64,000 bases of DNA from an uncultured Trueperaceae bacterium (GTDB lineage: Bacteria; Deinococcota; Deinococci; Deinococcales; Trueperaceae): contig CAJXOA010000003.1 of the NCBI GenBank assembly GCA_913057685.1, positions 1 to 64,000 on the forward strand, in the 5' to 3' direction. Position 1 is the stretch's first letter. Each line of letters opens with the position of its first letter. Both the position numbers and the translations under genes were made by a program. This document shows positions 18,381 through 26,971 of the stretch, in pieces. Below the pieces are notes generated by a model. It was not told where the DNA came from. It was given only the letters and a program-made list of their open reading frames with translations, and did no database searches.

Positions 18381-19576
18381 GCGACGCCGCCCCCCCGACC
18401 GACGCGCCGGTCGCGATGCTCGACCTCGCCGGCGAGGTCGCCGACCACGAAGCCGCCCTCCTCGACGCCGTCACCCGCGTCCTGCGCTCGGGCCAGTTCG
18501 TCGGCGGGCCGGAGGTCGACGCCTTCGAAGCGGCGGTCGCCGAGCGCCTCGACGTCCCCCACGCCGTCGGCGTCAACAGCGGCACCGATGCGCTGCGCAT
18601 CGCCCTCGAGGCGGCCGGCATCGGTCCGGGCGACGAGGTCGTCACGACGCCGTTCTCCTTCATCGCCACCGCCGAAGCGATCGCCCGCGTCGGCGCGACC
18701 CCCCGCTTCGCCGACGTCGACCCCGACACCCTCAACCTCGACCCCACGTCGGTCGCCGCGCGCCTGACGCCCCGCACCCGGGCGCTGCTGCCCGTGCACC
18801 TGTTCGGCCTCCCCGCCGACATGGCGGCGCTCCGCGACCTCGCCGTCGCGCACGACCTGTTCGTCCTCGAGGACGCCGCGCAGGCGTTCGGTGCGCACTA
18901 CCCGGCGCGCTGCGCCCGGTGCGACGGCGGACCGCGCTGCAGCGCCGGTAGCCGCGACGCGCTCGCCGGCCGCGCCGTCGGGGCGCTCGGGCACGCCGCC
19001 GCGTTCAGCTTCTACCCCACCAAGACGCTGGGGGCGTACGGCGACGCCGGCATGATCACGACGCACGACGACGCCGTCGCCGACGCCGCCCGCCGCCTCC
19101 GCGTGCACGGCTCCACCCCCACCGAGAAGTACCGCCACGAGGCGCTCGGCCACAACTCCCGCCTCGACGCGCTGCAGGCCGCCATCCTCCGCACGAAGCT
19201 CGCGTGGGTCGACGACGACCGCGACGCCCGCCGCCGCGTCGCCGAGCGCTACCGCGCGGCGTTCGACGGTGCGGACGACGTGACCCTGCCCCCGCACCGC
19301 CCCGAGCACGCCTACCACCAGTACACGATCCGCGTGCCCGCCGGACGCCGCGACGCCGTCGCCGCCGCCCTCGCCGCCGCCGACCTCGCCTCCGCACGCT
19401 TCTACCCGATCCCCCTCCCCGACCAACCGGCGCTCGCGCCGTACGTCGTCGACGCCACCCCACCCGTCGCCGCGGAGGCCGCCACGCGCGTCCTGTCGCT
19501 ACCGATCCACCCCCGCCTGGGCGACGACGACGTGGACCGCGTCGCCCGCACGGTCCGCACCGCCCTGCGCTCCTGA
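18377..19576 (+). CDS. DegT/DnrJ/EryC1/StrS aminotransferase with Cys-rich insert
   Basis: 399 residues. A fold-type I PLP enzyme that transaminates nucleotide-linked keto-sugars in cell-surface polysaccharide or antibiotic sugar synthesis. Family motifs: [42 protein letters not shown], the PLP-binding [10 protein letters not shown], and the Schiff-base Lys (about 216) in [15 protein letters not shown]. Between GAHY and [10 protein letters not shown] there is an extra segment of about 24 residues (175-198) with Cys at 179, 182 and 188 ([10 protein letters not shown]) that typical family members lack. The start GTG overlaps the ABC gene stop. The sugar substrate is unknown. The 3' end lies 4 bp from the end of convergent metX. 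Confidence 0.87.
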
Positions 19577-19580
19577 CGCC

Positions 19581-20846
19581 TCAGAGGTCCTGCAGGAACC
19601 GCCGCAGGTGCGCCGCGAGCTGCGGGAACTCGATGAGGAACGCGTCGTGCCCGTGCGGACTGCGGAGCGTCGCGTAGCGCGCGTTCGGGAGGCGTTCGGC
19701 GATGTCGCGCTGTTCCGCCTCGGGGTACAGCACGTCGGAATCGATGCCGACCACCAACGCCGGCATCGTCATGCCGCCCAGCACCTCCCGCAACGGACCG
19801 CGGCCCTCGGTGAGGTCGTGGTCGTCCATCGCCCGCGTGAGGTAGAGGTACGTGTTCGCGTCGAAGCGTTGCGACAGCTTCACGCCCTGGTACTCGAGGT
19901 AGCTCTCGATCTCGAAGCCGACCGACAACATCCGCGCCAGCACGTCCGACCGGCCCGCGTCGTCCTCCACCTCCCCCGAGCGCGCCGCCTCGACCCGCTC
20001 CCGCCCGAACTTCGCCTCCAACGAGTCGAACGACCGGTACGACAACATCGCGATCGCCCGCGCGAGCCCCAGGCCGGCCTCCGGCTGCGCGCTGCGGGGG
20101 TAGCGCCCACCGTTCCAGGCGGGGTCGGCGGTGATCGCGCGGCGCGCGACGGCGTTCAGGCCGATCGCCCACGCCGAATGCCGCGCGCAACTCGCGATCG
20201 GCACGATCGCCCCGACGAAGTCCGGTTCCATCGCCGCCCACTCGAGGACCTGCATGCCGCCCATCGACCCGCCGACCACCGCCGCCAACCGCGTCACGCC
20301 CAGCCGCTCCAGCAGCCGCTTCTGCGCCCGCACGACGTCGCGCATCGTGTAGCGCGGGAAGTCCGGCCCCCACGGCGCCTCCCCGTCCGGACGGGGGCTC
20401 GACGGGCCCGTCGAGCCGTAGCACCCGCCCAGCACGTTGATCGAGACGACGAAGAACCGGTCGGTATCGATCGCCTTCCCCGGTCCGATCAACGGATCCC
20501 ACCAGCCGGGCACCTGCTCGTCGTCGTGCGTCCCCGCCGCGTGCGCACTGCCGGTCAGGGCGTGCGCGACCAGGACCGCGTTGTCGCCCGCGGCGTTCGG
20601 GCGGCCGTACGTTTCGAACGCCAGGTCGACCGGCGCGAGCGTCCCGCCCCGCTCGAGCGGGAGCGGGTCGGAGGCGTCCGCGATGCGCAGCGTGCGGGTC
20701 TCCACCCGACCGACCCGCCCGCCGGGCAGGCCCCGCGTCCGCGCGAGCAACGCCTCGTGATCCCCCCACGTCTCGTGCACCAGGCGCAACGGCGCGTCGT
20801 CCGGCCCCCCCGACGGCGCGACGTCGCGCGGTGCGCGGTCCTTCAC
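19581..20846 (-). CDS. metX: Homoserine O-acetyltransferase (MetX family)
   Basis: 421 residues. An alpha/beta-hydrolase-fold acyltransferase that activates homoserine for methionine synthesis. Hallmarks are the nucleophile segment VVGGSMGGMQVLEWA, the oxyanion and substrate loops (ALTGSAHA, NVLGGCYGSTGPSS), and the C-terminal catalytic Asp and His in DSDVLYPEAEQ and HGHDAFLIEFPQL. Acetyl versus succinyl specificity cannot be read safely by eye, although pairing with a MetY-like enzyme favours acetyl. The GTG start overlaps the metY stop as GTGA, making a two-gene direct sulfhydrylation operon. Confidence 0.93.
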   Translation of the reverse strand: MKDRAPRDVAPSGGPDDAPLRLVHETWGDHEALLARTRGLPGGRVGRVETRTLRIADASDPLPLERGGTLAPVDLAFETYGRPNAAGDNAVLVAHALTGSAHAAGTHDDEQVPGWWDPLIGPGKAIDTDRFFVVSINVLGGCYGSTGPSSPRPDGEAPWGPDFPRYTMRDVVRAQKRLLERLGVTRLAAVVGGSMGGMQVLEWAAMEPDFVGAIVPIASCARHSAWAIGLNAVARRAITADPAWNGGRYPRSAQPEAGLGLARAIAMLSYRSFDSLEAKFGRERVEAARSGEVEDDAGRSDVLARMLSVGFEIESYLEYQGVKLSQRFDANTYLYLTRAMDDHDLTEGRGPLREVLGGMTMPALVVGIDSDVLYPEAEQRDIAERLPNARYATLRSPHGHDAFLIEFPQLAAHLRRFLQDL

Positions 20847-22192
20847 GCCCCCACCGCCCGCCGCGCCGCCCGGAGGGCCGCGCGGAGGTCGGCGTCGAGG
20901 TCGGCGACCGCCTCGATGCCGATCGAGATGCGCACGTCCTCGGGCGTGACGCCCGCCGCGCGCCGCGCGTCGGGCGCGAGCCCGGCGTGCGTCGTCGTCC
21001 AGGGGTGGATCGCGACGGTCTTGGCGTCCCCGACGTTCGCGAGGTGACTGATCAACGTCAGGCGATCGAGGGTCGCGCGCGCCAACGCCTCGCTCTCGAA
21101 CCGCACCGTGAGGACCGTCCCGAAGCCCCCGCGCAACACCCGCCGCGCCACCTCGTGCGACGGGTGCTCCGGCACCCCCGGGTAGGCGATCGACGCGACG
21201 CCGTCCAGCGCCCGCCAGGCCTCCGCCAGCGCGAGGGCGGAGGCGCTCGCGCGCCCCACCCGCAGGTCGAGCGTCTCGAGGCCCTGCAGCAACGCGAACG
21301 CGGCGTGCGGCGAGAGGGTCATGCCCATCGCCGCGAGCCCCAAGCGCCGCGCGGCGTGCGCGACCGGCGCGTCGGGGGCGCGCGCGACGCTGGACCGCCC
21401 GCGCGCGTCCGCCCGGTGGAGGGCGGGGTAGCGCGCCGGGTCGGCGGAAAAATCGAAGCGCCCGCCGTCGAGGAGCGCCCCGCCCATCGCGACGCCGTGC
21501 CCCCCGATCCACTTCGTCGCGGAGTGCACGACGAGGTCCGCCCCGTGCTCCAGCGGGCGGCACAGGTAGCCGCCCGCCCCCCACGTGTTGTCCACCACGA
21601 GCGGCGCGCCCGCCCCGTGCGCCAGGTCCGCGAGGGCGGCCAGGTCGGGCACGTCCCCGCTGGGGTTGGCGATCGTCTCCACCCACACGCCGACGACGTC
21701 GTCGTCCAGCGCGGCGGCGACCGCGTCGGGCTCGGGCGCCACCCAGCGGACCCCCACCCCGAAGGGCGTGAGGACGTCGCGCACGACCGACGCGGTCCCA
21801 CCGAACACGCGGTCGCTGACGACCCACGTCCGGCCGGGCGAGGCGAGCGTCGTCATCGCGGTCGTGGTCGCCGCCTGCCCGCTCGCGAACGCGACGGTCG
21901 CGGGGGGCGCCGCGCCCTCGAGGGCGGCGAGGCGCGCCTCGAACGTCGCGACGGTCGGGTTGTCCATGCGGGCGTAGCGGTTCCCGGTCGCGGTGCCGGC
22001 GAACAACGCTTCGGCGTGGTCGGCATCCTCGAAGACGTACGAGGTCGTCGGGTGGATCGGCACCGCCCGCGCGCCGCTCGCCGGGTCGGGCCGCTCCTGC
22101 CCGGCGTGCACCTGCACCGTCGCGAAGCCCCGCTCGCGCGGGGCGTCGTCGTCGGGTCGTCCCTCGTCGGGTCGTCCCTCGTCGTCGCGCAC
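20843..22192 (-). CDS. metY: O-acetylhomoserine sulfhydrylase (MetY-type)
   Basis: 449 residues. A PLP-dependent Cys/Met metabolism enzyme that makes homocysteine from O-acetylhomoserine and sulfide. Visible are FATVQVHAGQERPDPASGARAVPI, SYVFEDADHAE, YARMDNPTVATFE, the PLP Lys in VVHSATKWIGGHG, and the C-terminal LISHLANVGDAKTVAIHP, characteristic of the O-acetylhomoserine type. The first residues are encoded by two exact 15-bp repeats. It has a GTG start with GGGAGG upstream. No SAM riboswitch or T-box is visible in the short gap after the pilin terminator. The metX start is coupled by GTGA. Confidence 0.93.
   Translation of the reverse strand: MRDDEGRPDEGRPDDDAPRERGFATVQVHAGQERPDPASGARAVPIHPTTSYVFEDADHAEALFAGTATGNRYARMDNPTVATFEARLAALEGAAPPATVAFASGQAATTTAMTTLASPGRTWVVSDRVFGGTASVVRDVLTPFGVGVRWVAPEPDAVAAALDDDVVGVWVETIANPSGDVPDLAALADLAHGAGAPLVVDNTWGAGGYLCRPLEHGADLVVHSATKWIGGHGVAMGGALLDGGRFDFSADPARYPALHRADARGRSSVARAPDAPVAHAARRLGLAAMGMTLSPHAAFALLQGLETLDLRVGRASASALALAEAWRALDGVASIAYPGVPEHPSHEVARRVLRGGFGTVLTVRFESEALARATLDRLTLISHLANVGDAKTVAIHPWTTTHAGLAPDARRAAGVTPEDVRISIGIEAVADLDADLRAALRAARRAVGA
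22151..22180. repeat. Two exact 15-bp tandem repeats at the 5' end of metY
   Basis: GTCGGGTCGTCCCTC occurs twice in tandem (22151-22165, 22166-22180) in frame near the N-terminus of metY, duplicating five residues (EGRPD). Confidence 0.8.
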
Positions 22193-22219
22193 GCCGACCT
22201 CCCTTCCCGGCCCCGACGC

Positions 22220-22257
22220 AAAACGTCGCGGCGAGGCCCGAAAACCTCGCCGCGACG
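22220..22257 (-). terminator. Intrinsic terminator after the pilin gene
   Basis: On the minus strand a 13-bp stem (22245-22257 with 22224-22236), 8-nt loop, then TTTT (22223-22220). It separates the pilin transcript from metYX. Confidence 0.8.
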
Positions 22258-22300
22258 ATACCCGTCCGGTCGCTACGACTGCAGCGACGCGGGGACGGCC

Positions 22301-22684
22301 CTACTGCGCGCGACCGTTGATGAAGGTCGCGTCCCCGGCGCCGGTGGTGACGGTCACGTCCGTGCCGCTGGCGGTGACGGTGCACGTCACGCCGCCCGGC
22401 GCGGCGCTCCAGCCGTAGCCGCTGGTGGACTCCGCTTCCGCGGTGCAGTCGTCATCGGAGAGGTTGAACGCCCCCAGCGCCGTGGCGAGGTCCTCGCCGG
22501 AATCGGCGGATTCCGCGACGACGGCGGTGTAGACGTTCGAGCCGTGCGCTTGGGCGGCCCGCTCGACGGCGGCGGTGCGCGCCCCGAGCAGGTTCGGGAT
22601 GAGGACGGCGGCGAGGATGCCGATGATCGCGATGACGATCAGCAGCTCGATCAGGGTGAAGCCGTGCGTGCTGCGTGTGCGCAT
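22301..22684 (-). CDS. Type IV pilin-like protein (class III signal peptide)
   Basis: 127 residues. A short basic leader ends at Gly before the prepilin peptidase site, followed by the classic N-terminal helix FTLIELLIVIAIIGILAAVL, with Glu at +5. The mature globular part is small, with two Cys (in SDDDCTAE and GVTCTVT) that could form the C-terminal disulfide loop. It may be a major pilin or a pseudopilin for DNA uptake or twitching; no other pilus gene is nearby. GAGGAG precedes the ATG. A TACACT (22787-22782) could start a leader of about 90 nt. The roughly 250 bp between its start and the SRP RNA hold no gene. Confidence 0.87.
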   Translation of the reverse strand: MRTRSTHGFTLIELLIVIAIIGILAAVLIPNLLGARTAAVERAAQAHGSNVYTAVVAESADSGEDLATALGAFNLSDDDCTAEAESTSGYGWSAAPGGVTCTVTASGTDVTVTTGAGDATFINGRAQ

Positions 22685-22781
22685 GGTGCGCTCCTCTCGG
22701 TGGGCGTCGCGGAAAGGGAATGGATGAGGGCCGCGCGCCCCGGATAGTGCAGGATCGAGCCGAACGCTCGCATCCACGCGC

Positions 22782-22787
22782 AGTGTA
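22782..22787 (-). promoter_or_regulatory. Possible -10 (TACACT) of pilin gene
   Basis: TACACT about 98 nt before the ATG; the leader would be long compared with other genes here. Confidence 0.35.
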
Positions 22788-22926
22788 CGGGACGCCTCGC
22801 CCCCCCGGAGGGGCGGATGCCACACCGGCCGTCCCGGGCTTCGTCCGCAGCCCGTCCCGCAACCGCATGGGGCCCGCGCGGCGCCGGCCCGTCGCCCGGT
22901 CGGCCCGCCGGCCCGGTGCGCCGTGG

Positions 22927-22932
22927 TACACC
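22927..22932 (+). promoter_or_regulatory. -10-like TACACC of SRP RNA
   Basis: TACACC (preceded by GG) a few nucleotides upstream of the inferred RNA 5' end. No clear -35. Confidence 0.35.
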
Positions 22933-22935
22933 CTG

Positions 22936-23042
22936 GGCGTCCCGCCGGCTCGACGCGGTGGCGACCCCCGAACCTGGTCAGGCCGGAAGGAGCAGCCATA
23001 AGGGGTGATCGTCAGGCGCCGTCGACCCCCGGCGGGACGTTT
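22936..23042 (+). ncRNA. ffs: Signal recognition particle RNA, small (4.5S) type
   Basis: The apical domain carries the conserved CCTGGTCAGGCC-GGAA-GGAGCAGCC sequence that binds Ffh and FtsY. The ends form a perfect 11-bp helix: CGTCCCGCCGG (22938-22948) with CCGGCGGGACG (23029-23039), followed by a short T-run. At about 105 nt it is the small bacterial form without an Alu domain. It targets nascent membrane and secreted proteins to the Sec machinery. Exact ends are inferred from the closing helix. Confidence 0.9.
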
Positions 23043-23077
23043 CGTACCGCTCGTACCGCGCCGCCGCGCCCACGCCG

Positions 23078-23581
23078 CTACGCAGGGGACCTTGCGCCGT
23101 CGAGCTGCGCGCGGACGGCGGCCAGCAGCCCGTCGGTCGCCGCATCCAACAGCTCGACGACGTCGGCGAAGCCGTCGGGCCCCCCGAAGTACGGGTCGGG
23201 GACGTCGCCGTCCGCCGGTCCCGCGATGCCCGCCGGCAGGAACTCCAGCATCCGCACCGCCCGCCCGGGCGCCATCGCCTCGAGCGCCGCGTGGTTGGCG
23301 GCGTCCATCGCGACGACGAAGGTGTACGCCGTCAGGTCCTCGCGCCGAACCTGGCGCGCCCGCAACGCGGTCATGTCGACCCCGCGGTCGGCGGCGGCGG
23401 CGCGCATGCGGGGGTCCGGCGGCTCGCCGACGTGCCAGTCGCCGGTCCCCGCCGAATCGATGCGGACGACGTCCTGCAGGCCGGCCGCCGCCACCTTCGC
23501 GCGGAACATCGCCTCCGCCGTCGGGCTGCGGCAGATGTTCCCGAGGCAGACGAACAACACCGACGTCGCGCCGGCGCTCAT
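23078..23581 (-). CDS. Low-molecular-weight protein-tyrosine-phosphatase family
   Basis: 167 residues. The P-loop CLGNICRSP (CX5R) lies near residue 13 and the general-acid loop is DPYFGG, as in LMW-PTPs. VVRIDSAGTGDWHVGEPPDP and VVAMDAANH fit the family. Such enzymes dephosphorylate tyrosine kinases of polysaccharide export or, in some, arginine phosphates. The ATG overlaps the rsh stop as ATGA, so it is translationally coupled to the (p)ppGpp enzyme. It converges on the SRP RNA gene. Confidence 0.9.
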   Translation of the reverse strand: MSAGATSVLFVCLGNICRSPTAEAMFRAKVAAAGLQDVVRIDSAGTGDWHVGEPPDPRMRAAAADRGVDMTALRARQVRREDLTAYTFVVAMDAANHAALEAMAPGRAVRMLEFLPAGIAGPADGDVPDPYFGGPDGFADVVELLDAATDGLLAAVRAQLDGARSPA

Positions 23582-25776
23582 CCCTTGATCCCCGGGCGGG
23601 CCCGGAACACCCGCGAGACGTCCTGGATGCGGCCCAGCATCTCCTTGAGGAACTCGATCTCGTTCTGGTCGCGGACGTCGACGCGGATGTGGATGCGCGC
23701 CTCGGTCGCCGACTGCACGTCGGCACTCACCCGCGTCGCGGACTTGCTCATGCCCGCCAGGACGTCGAGGACGTCCTTGAGGAGGGCGGGCCGGTCGATC
23801 CCGACGATCTCCAGGTCGATCGGGAACACCTCGCCCGACGGCAGGTCCCACGTGACGTTCACGAAGCGTTCCTGCTCGCCGTGCATCAGGTGCCGGACGT
23901 TCGGGCAGTCCACCCGGTGGACGCTGACGCCCCGCCCGCGCGTGATGTACCCGACGACGTCGTCGCCGCGCACCGGACTGCAGCACTGCGCCAGGTTGGC
24001 GGGCGCATCCAACCCGTCGACGAACACCCCCCCGATGCTTTTCTTGGGCGCCTCGTGCGTCTTGACGCTCTTCTCGCGCTGCTGCGCGGTTTCCGGCGCC
24101 AGGACCTCCACCGCCTGGCGCGGGTGCAGCCGCCGGTTGGCGAGCGCCAGGTAGAGGTCGTCCGGCGCGTCGCTCGACAACAACGCCTGCGCGGCGTGCT
24201 CCAGCTTCGCGCGGGTCGTGAGGTTCGCCACCGAGAGGTTCTTGCGGCGGATCGCCCGCTCCAGCGCCCGCTTGCCGGCCTCGAGCTTCTCGGTCCGCTC
24301 CCGCGCGCGGAACCAATGCCGGATCTTCTGCTTCGCGCTGCGCGTCACGGTGAGGTTCAACCAGTCCTGGCTGGGGCCGTACGTGCTGCTGCGGTTCGCG
24401 AGGACCTCCACCCGGTCGCCGGTCGCCAGCTGGTGCCCCAGCGGCACGATCTCGCCGTTGACGCGCGCCCCGATGCAGCGGTGGCCGACCTCGGTGTGCA
24501 CCTGGTAGGCGAAATCGATGGGGGTGCTGCCGCGCGGCAGGTTCAGGACGTCCCCGGCGGGCGTGAACACGAGCACCCGCTCGCCGAGCACGTCGTGCTT
24601 GACGGCGTCGACGAACGCGCCGGCGTCGTCGGCGTCGGCGTCCGCCTCGAGCAGCTGCTGCATCCACGTCAGGCGCTTGCGGACCTCCTCGCCGTCCTCG
24701 ATGCCCTGCTTGTACGCCCAGTGGGCGGCGACCCCGAACTCCGCGATCTCGTGCATGCTGCGCGTCCGGATCTGCACCTCGATCGGGTGCCCGAGCGACC
24801 CGACGACGGTCGTGTGGAGGCTCTGGTAGCCGTTGGGTTTCGGGACCGCGACGTAGTCCTTGAAGCGCCCCGGGATCGGCGTCCAGAGGCTGTGCACGAT
24901 CCCGAGGGCGCGGTAGCACACCGCCTTCTCCGCCTCCTCCCCCACGAGGTCGGTCTTGGAGCGCACCGGGTCGATGACCGCGCGGACCGCCGTGAGGTCG
25001 AAGATCTGCTCGAGGCCCTTGTTGTCGCGCTGCATCTTGCGGTGGATCGAGTACAGGTGCTTGCTGCGCCCCGACACCTCGAACGCCAGGCCCTCCTCCG
25101 CGAGGCGGGCCTCGAACGTCGCGATCGCCGACGCGACGATCGCTTCGCGCTCCTCGGTCCGCATGCGCACCTGCCGCGCGAGCTGCCGGTGGCGTTCCGG
25201 CTCGAGGTAGCGGAACGCCAGGTCCTCGAGCTCGTTCTTGATGTGGCTGATCCCCAAGCGGTGCGCGAGGGGCGCGAAGATCTCCAGCGTCTCCTTCGCG
25301 ATGCGCTGTTGCTTGGCGGGCTCCATCGCGTCGAGGGTGCGCATGTTGTGCAGCCGGTCGGCGAGCTTGACGAGGATCACCCGCACGTCGCTCACCATGC
25401 TCAGCAGCATCTGCCGCAGGTTCTCCGCCTGTTCGTCGGCGTACACCCGCACCGCGAGCTTGCTGATCTTCGTCTCCCCCTCGACGATCCGCCGCACGGT
25501 CGCGCCGAAGCGCGCCTCGACGTCGTCGAACGTCAGGTCGGTGTCCTCGACCGTGTCGTGCAGCAGCCCCGCACAGAGGGCGTCGGCGTCGAGGTGCATG
25601 TCGGCCAGCAGGCCGGTGACCGCCACGGGGTGCGTGATGTACGGCTCCCCCGACTTCCGCAGCACCCCGGCGTGCGCCGCGTCGGCCACCTCGAACGCGT
25701 CGCGGACCCGTTCGCGGCCCGCGCCGTCGAGGTACCCGAGTTTCGCGTCCAAACGCTCGCCGGTGACGTCGATCAC
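23578..25776 (-). CDS. rsh: Bifunctional (p)ppGpp synthetase/hydrolase (RelA/SpoT homologue)
   Basis: 732 residues: HD hydrolase domain (about 40-190; YITHPVAVTGLL, GLLHDTVEDT), synthetase domain (about 230-370; RSKHLYSIHRKMQR, FKDYVAVPKPNGYQSLHTTV), TGS domain (VFTPAGDVLNLPRGSTPIDFAY), a helical and Cys-containing region (LAQCCSPVRGDD), and a C-terminal ACT domain. The intact HD motif and synthetase motifs suggest both activities. It sets alarmone levels on starvation. It starts at GTG 6 nt after TACCTT, so it is leaderless. Its stop overlaps the phosphatase start. Confidence 0.95.
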   Translation of the reverse strand: MIDVTGERLDAKLGYLDGAGRERVRDAFEVADAAHAGVLRKSGEPYITHPVAVTGLLADMHLDADALCAGLLHDTVEDTDLTFDDVEARFGATVRRIVEGETKISKLAVRVYADEQAENLRQMLLSMVSDVRVILVKLADRLHNMRTLDAMEPAKQQRIAKETLEIFAPLAHRLGISHIKNELEDLAFRYLEPERHRQLARQVRMRTEEREAIVASAIATFEARLAEEGLAFEVSGRSKHLYSIHRKMQRDNKGLEQIFDLTAVRAVIDPVRSKTDLVGEEAEKAVCYRALGIVHSLWTPIPGRFKDYVAVPKPNGYQSLHTTVVGSLGHPIEVQIRTRSMHEIAEFGVAAHWAYKQGIEDGEEVRKRLTWMQQLLEADADADDAGAFVDAVKHDVLGERVLVFTPAGDVLNLPRGSTPIDFAYQVHTEVGHRCIGARVNGEIVPLGHQLATGDRVEVLANRSSTYGPSQDWLNLTVTRSAKQKIRHWFRARERTEKLEAGKRALERAIRRKNLSVANLTTRAKLEHAAQALLSSDAPDDLYLALANRRLHPRQAVEVLAPETAQQREKSVKTHEAPKKSIGGVFVDGLDAPANLAQCCSPVRGDDVVGYITRGRGVSVHRVDCPNVRHLMHGEQERFVNVTWDLPSGEVFPIDLEIVGIDRPALLKDVLDVLAGMSKSATRVSADVQSATEARIHIRVDVRDQNEIEFLKEMLGRIQDVSRVFRARPGIKG

Positions 25777-25782
25777 GCCCGC

Positions 25783-25788
25783 AAGGTA
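25783..25788 (-). promoter_or_regulatory. Leaderless -10 (TACCTT) of rsh
   Basis: TACCTT with a 6-nt spacer to the GTG at 25776. Confidence 0.55.
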
Positions 25789-25819
25789 CCACCGGGACGT
25801 CCGCCGCAGCGTCGGCGGG

Positions 25820-25836
25820 GACGCGCTGAGCGCGTC
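25820..25836 (-). terminator. Hairpin at the end of the Lpt-like operon
   Basis: GACGCGC (25820-25826) pairs with GCGCGTC (25830-25836), overlapping the stop codon of the permease gene. No T-run, so its function is uncertain. Confidence 0.3.
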
Positions 25837-26971
25837 AGGCGCCCGCCCGCTGGCGCGACAGGCGACGCAACAACACGAGGCCGACCGCCCCCAACGCCAC
25901 GTTGGCGATCCACGGCCCCACGACCACCGGCAGCGTCCCCGACTGGGCCGCGAACTGCCCCAACGTCGAGAGCAGGTACCAGGCGAGCGTCACGACGAGC
26001 GACACCCCGAACGCCGCCCCGCGACCCCGCACCCACCCGAGCGACAGCGGCAACGCGACGAGGAGCAACACGACGTTCGCGAACGGTTCCGCGACGCGGC
26101 GCATCAACGTCACGCCCGCCGTCCGGCGGGCGGCGGCGTCCGGCGCACCCCCCCGCCAATCGCGGGCGAGGTCGGACAACGACCGGTCGTCCTCGAACCC
26201 ACCGCGCGAGAAGCGCGCGACCAGCGCCTCCTCGTCGACGCCCAGCACGATCTCCAGCGGGTCGTTCGGGTCCGCCGCCCGCGCGTCGAGCGGCAGCAAC
26301 GCCCGCAGGCGCGCCGCGGCGTCGTCCGCCGGCGCGTCGAGCGCCGCGAGGTCCAGGACGCGCGTGCGGTGCCCGCGCAACTCCAGCGACGTCCCCACGA
26401 ACCGAGCGCGGTCGGCGGTGACGAGCGTCAGGCGGTCCCCGTCCCACCGTTCCAGGCGCACGTCCTCCACCGCCCGCCCCCCGTCGACGGTGCGTTCGAA
26501 GGCGAGCGTGAAGTCGCCGACCGGCAGCGCCCGCCCCGCGAGGCGGAACAACCCGGTGCTGCCCGCCGTCATCCGCCAGTACTCGCTCGCGACGAACGCG
26601 TGCGTCTGCGGCGTCACCCACTGGTACGCCGCGAGCGTCGCGCCGGTCGCGGCGAACCCCAACGCCCACAACGGCACGAGGATCCGCAACAGCGGGACGC
26701 CGCCCCCCAACAACGCCAGGATCTCCTTGTCGGCCCGCATCCGCCCGAACGTCAGCAGCACCGCGAGCACCAGCGCGATCGGCAGCGTCTGCGCCAACGC
26801 GGTCGGGAGTTGCGCCGCCAACCAGGTCAACAACGCCGGTACGCTCGCGCCGGCGAGCCACGTGAGGCGCGGCAGCGTCGCGCTGGTGATCGCGAGGACG
26901 CCGTACAGGAGCGCCCCGAACGTCAGGGCGGGGATCGCCTCGGCGAGCAGGGCGCGGTCGATGCGTTTCAC
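25835..26971 (-). CDS. LptF/LptG (YjgP/YjgQ)-family permease
   Basis: 378 residues. Three N-terminal transmembrane helices, a periplasmic domain (about 140-270) and three C-terminal helices, as in LptF and LptG. Family features are the N-terminal amphipathic DRALLAEAIPALTFG, the FGRMRADKEILALLGGGVPLLRI segment, which matches the conserved cytoplasmic coupling loop (family pattern R..E..ALrasGis), and GVTLMRRVAEPFANVVLLLVALPLSLG. In proteobacteria this permease extracts LPS from the inner membrane with LptB. Here it is the last gene of a chain with OstA- and LptD-like proteins; no ATPase is in the chain. The GTG start overlaps the upstream stop as GTGA. Confidence 0.8.
   Translation of the reverse strand: MKRIDRALLAEAIPALTFGALLYGVLAITSATLPRLTWLAGASVPALLTWLAAQLPTALAQTLPIALVLAVLLTFGRMRADKEILALLGGGVPLLRILVPLWALGFAATGATLAAYQWVTPQTHAFVASEYWRMTAGSTGLFRLAGRALPVGDFTLAFERTVDGGRAVEDVRLERWDGDRLTLVTADRARFVGTSLELRGHRTRVLDLAALDAPADDAAARLRALLPLDARAADPNDPLEIVLGVDEEALVARFSRGGFEDDRSLSDLARDWRGGAPDAAARRTAGVTLMRRVAEPFANVVLLLVALPLSLGWVRGRGAAFGVSLVVTLAWYLLSTLGQFAAQSGTLPVVVGPWIANVALGAVGLVLLRRLSRQRAGA

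Noticed and set aside
22237-22263. Reading the terminator before metY as an attenuator of metYX
   Set aside because: The only -10-like sequence (TATCGT) overlaps the hairpin itself, so the hairpin is better explained as the end of the pilin transcript.
22193-22300. SAM riboswitch or T-box upstream of metYX
   Set aside because: The gap is short and holds only the pilin terminator and a ribosome binding site; no riboswitch core or T-box sequence was seen.
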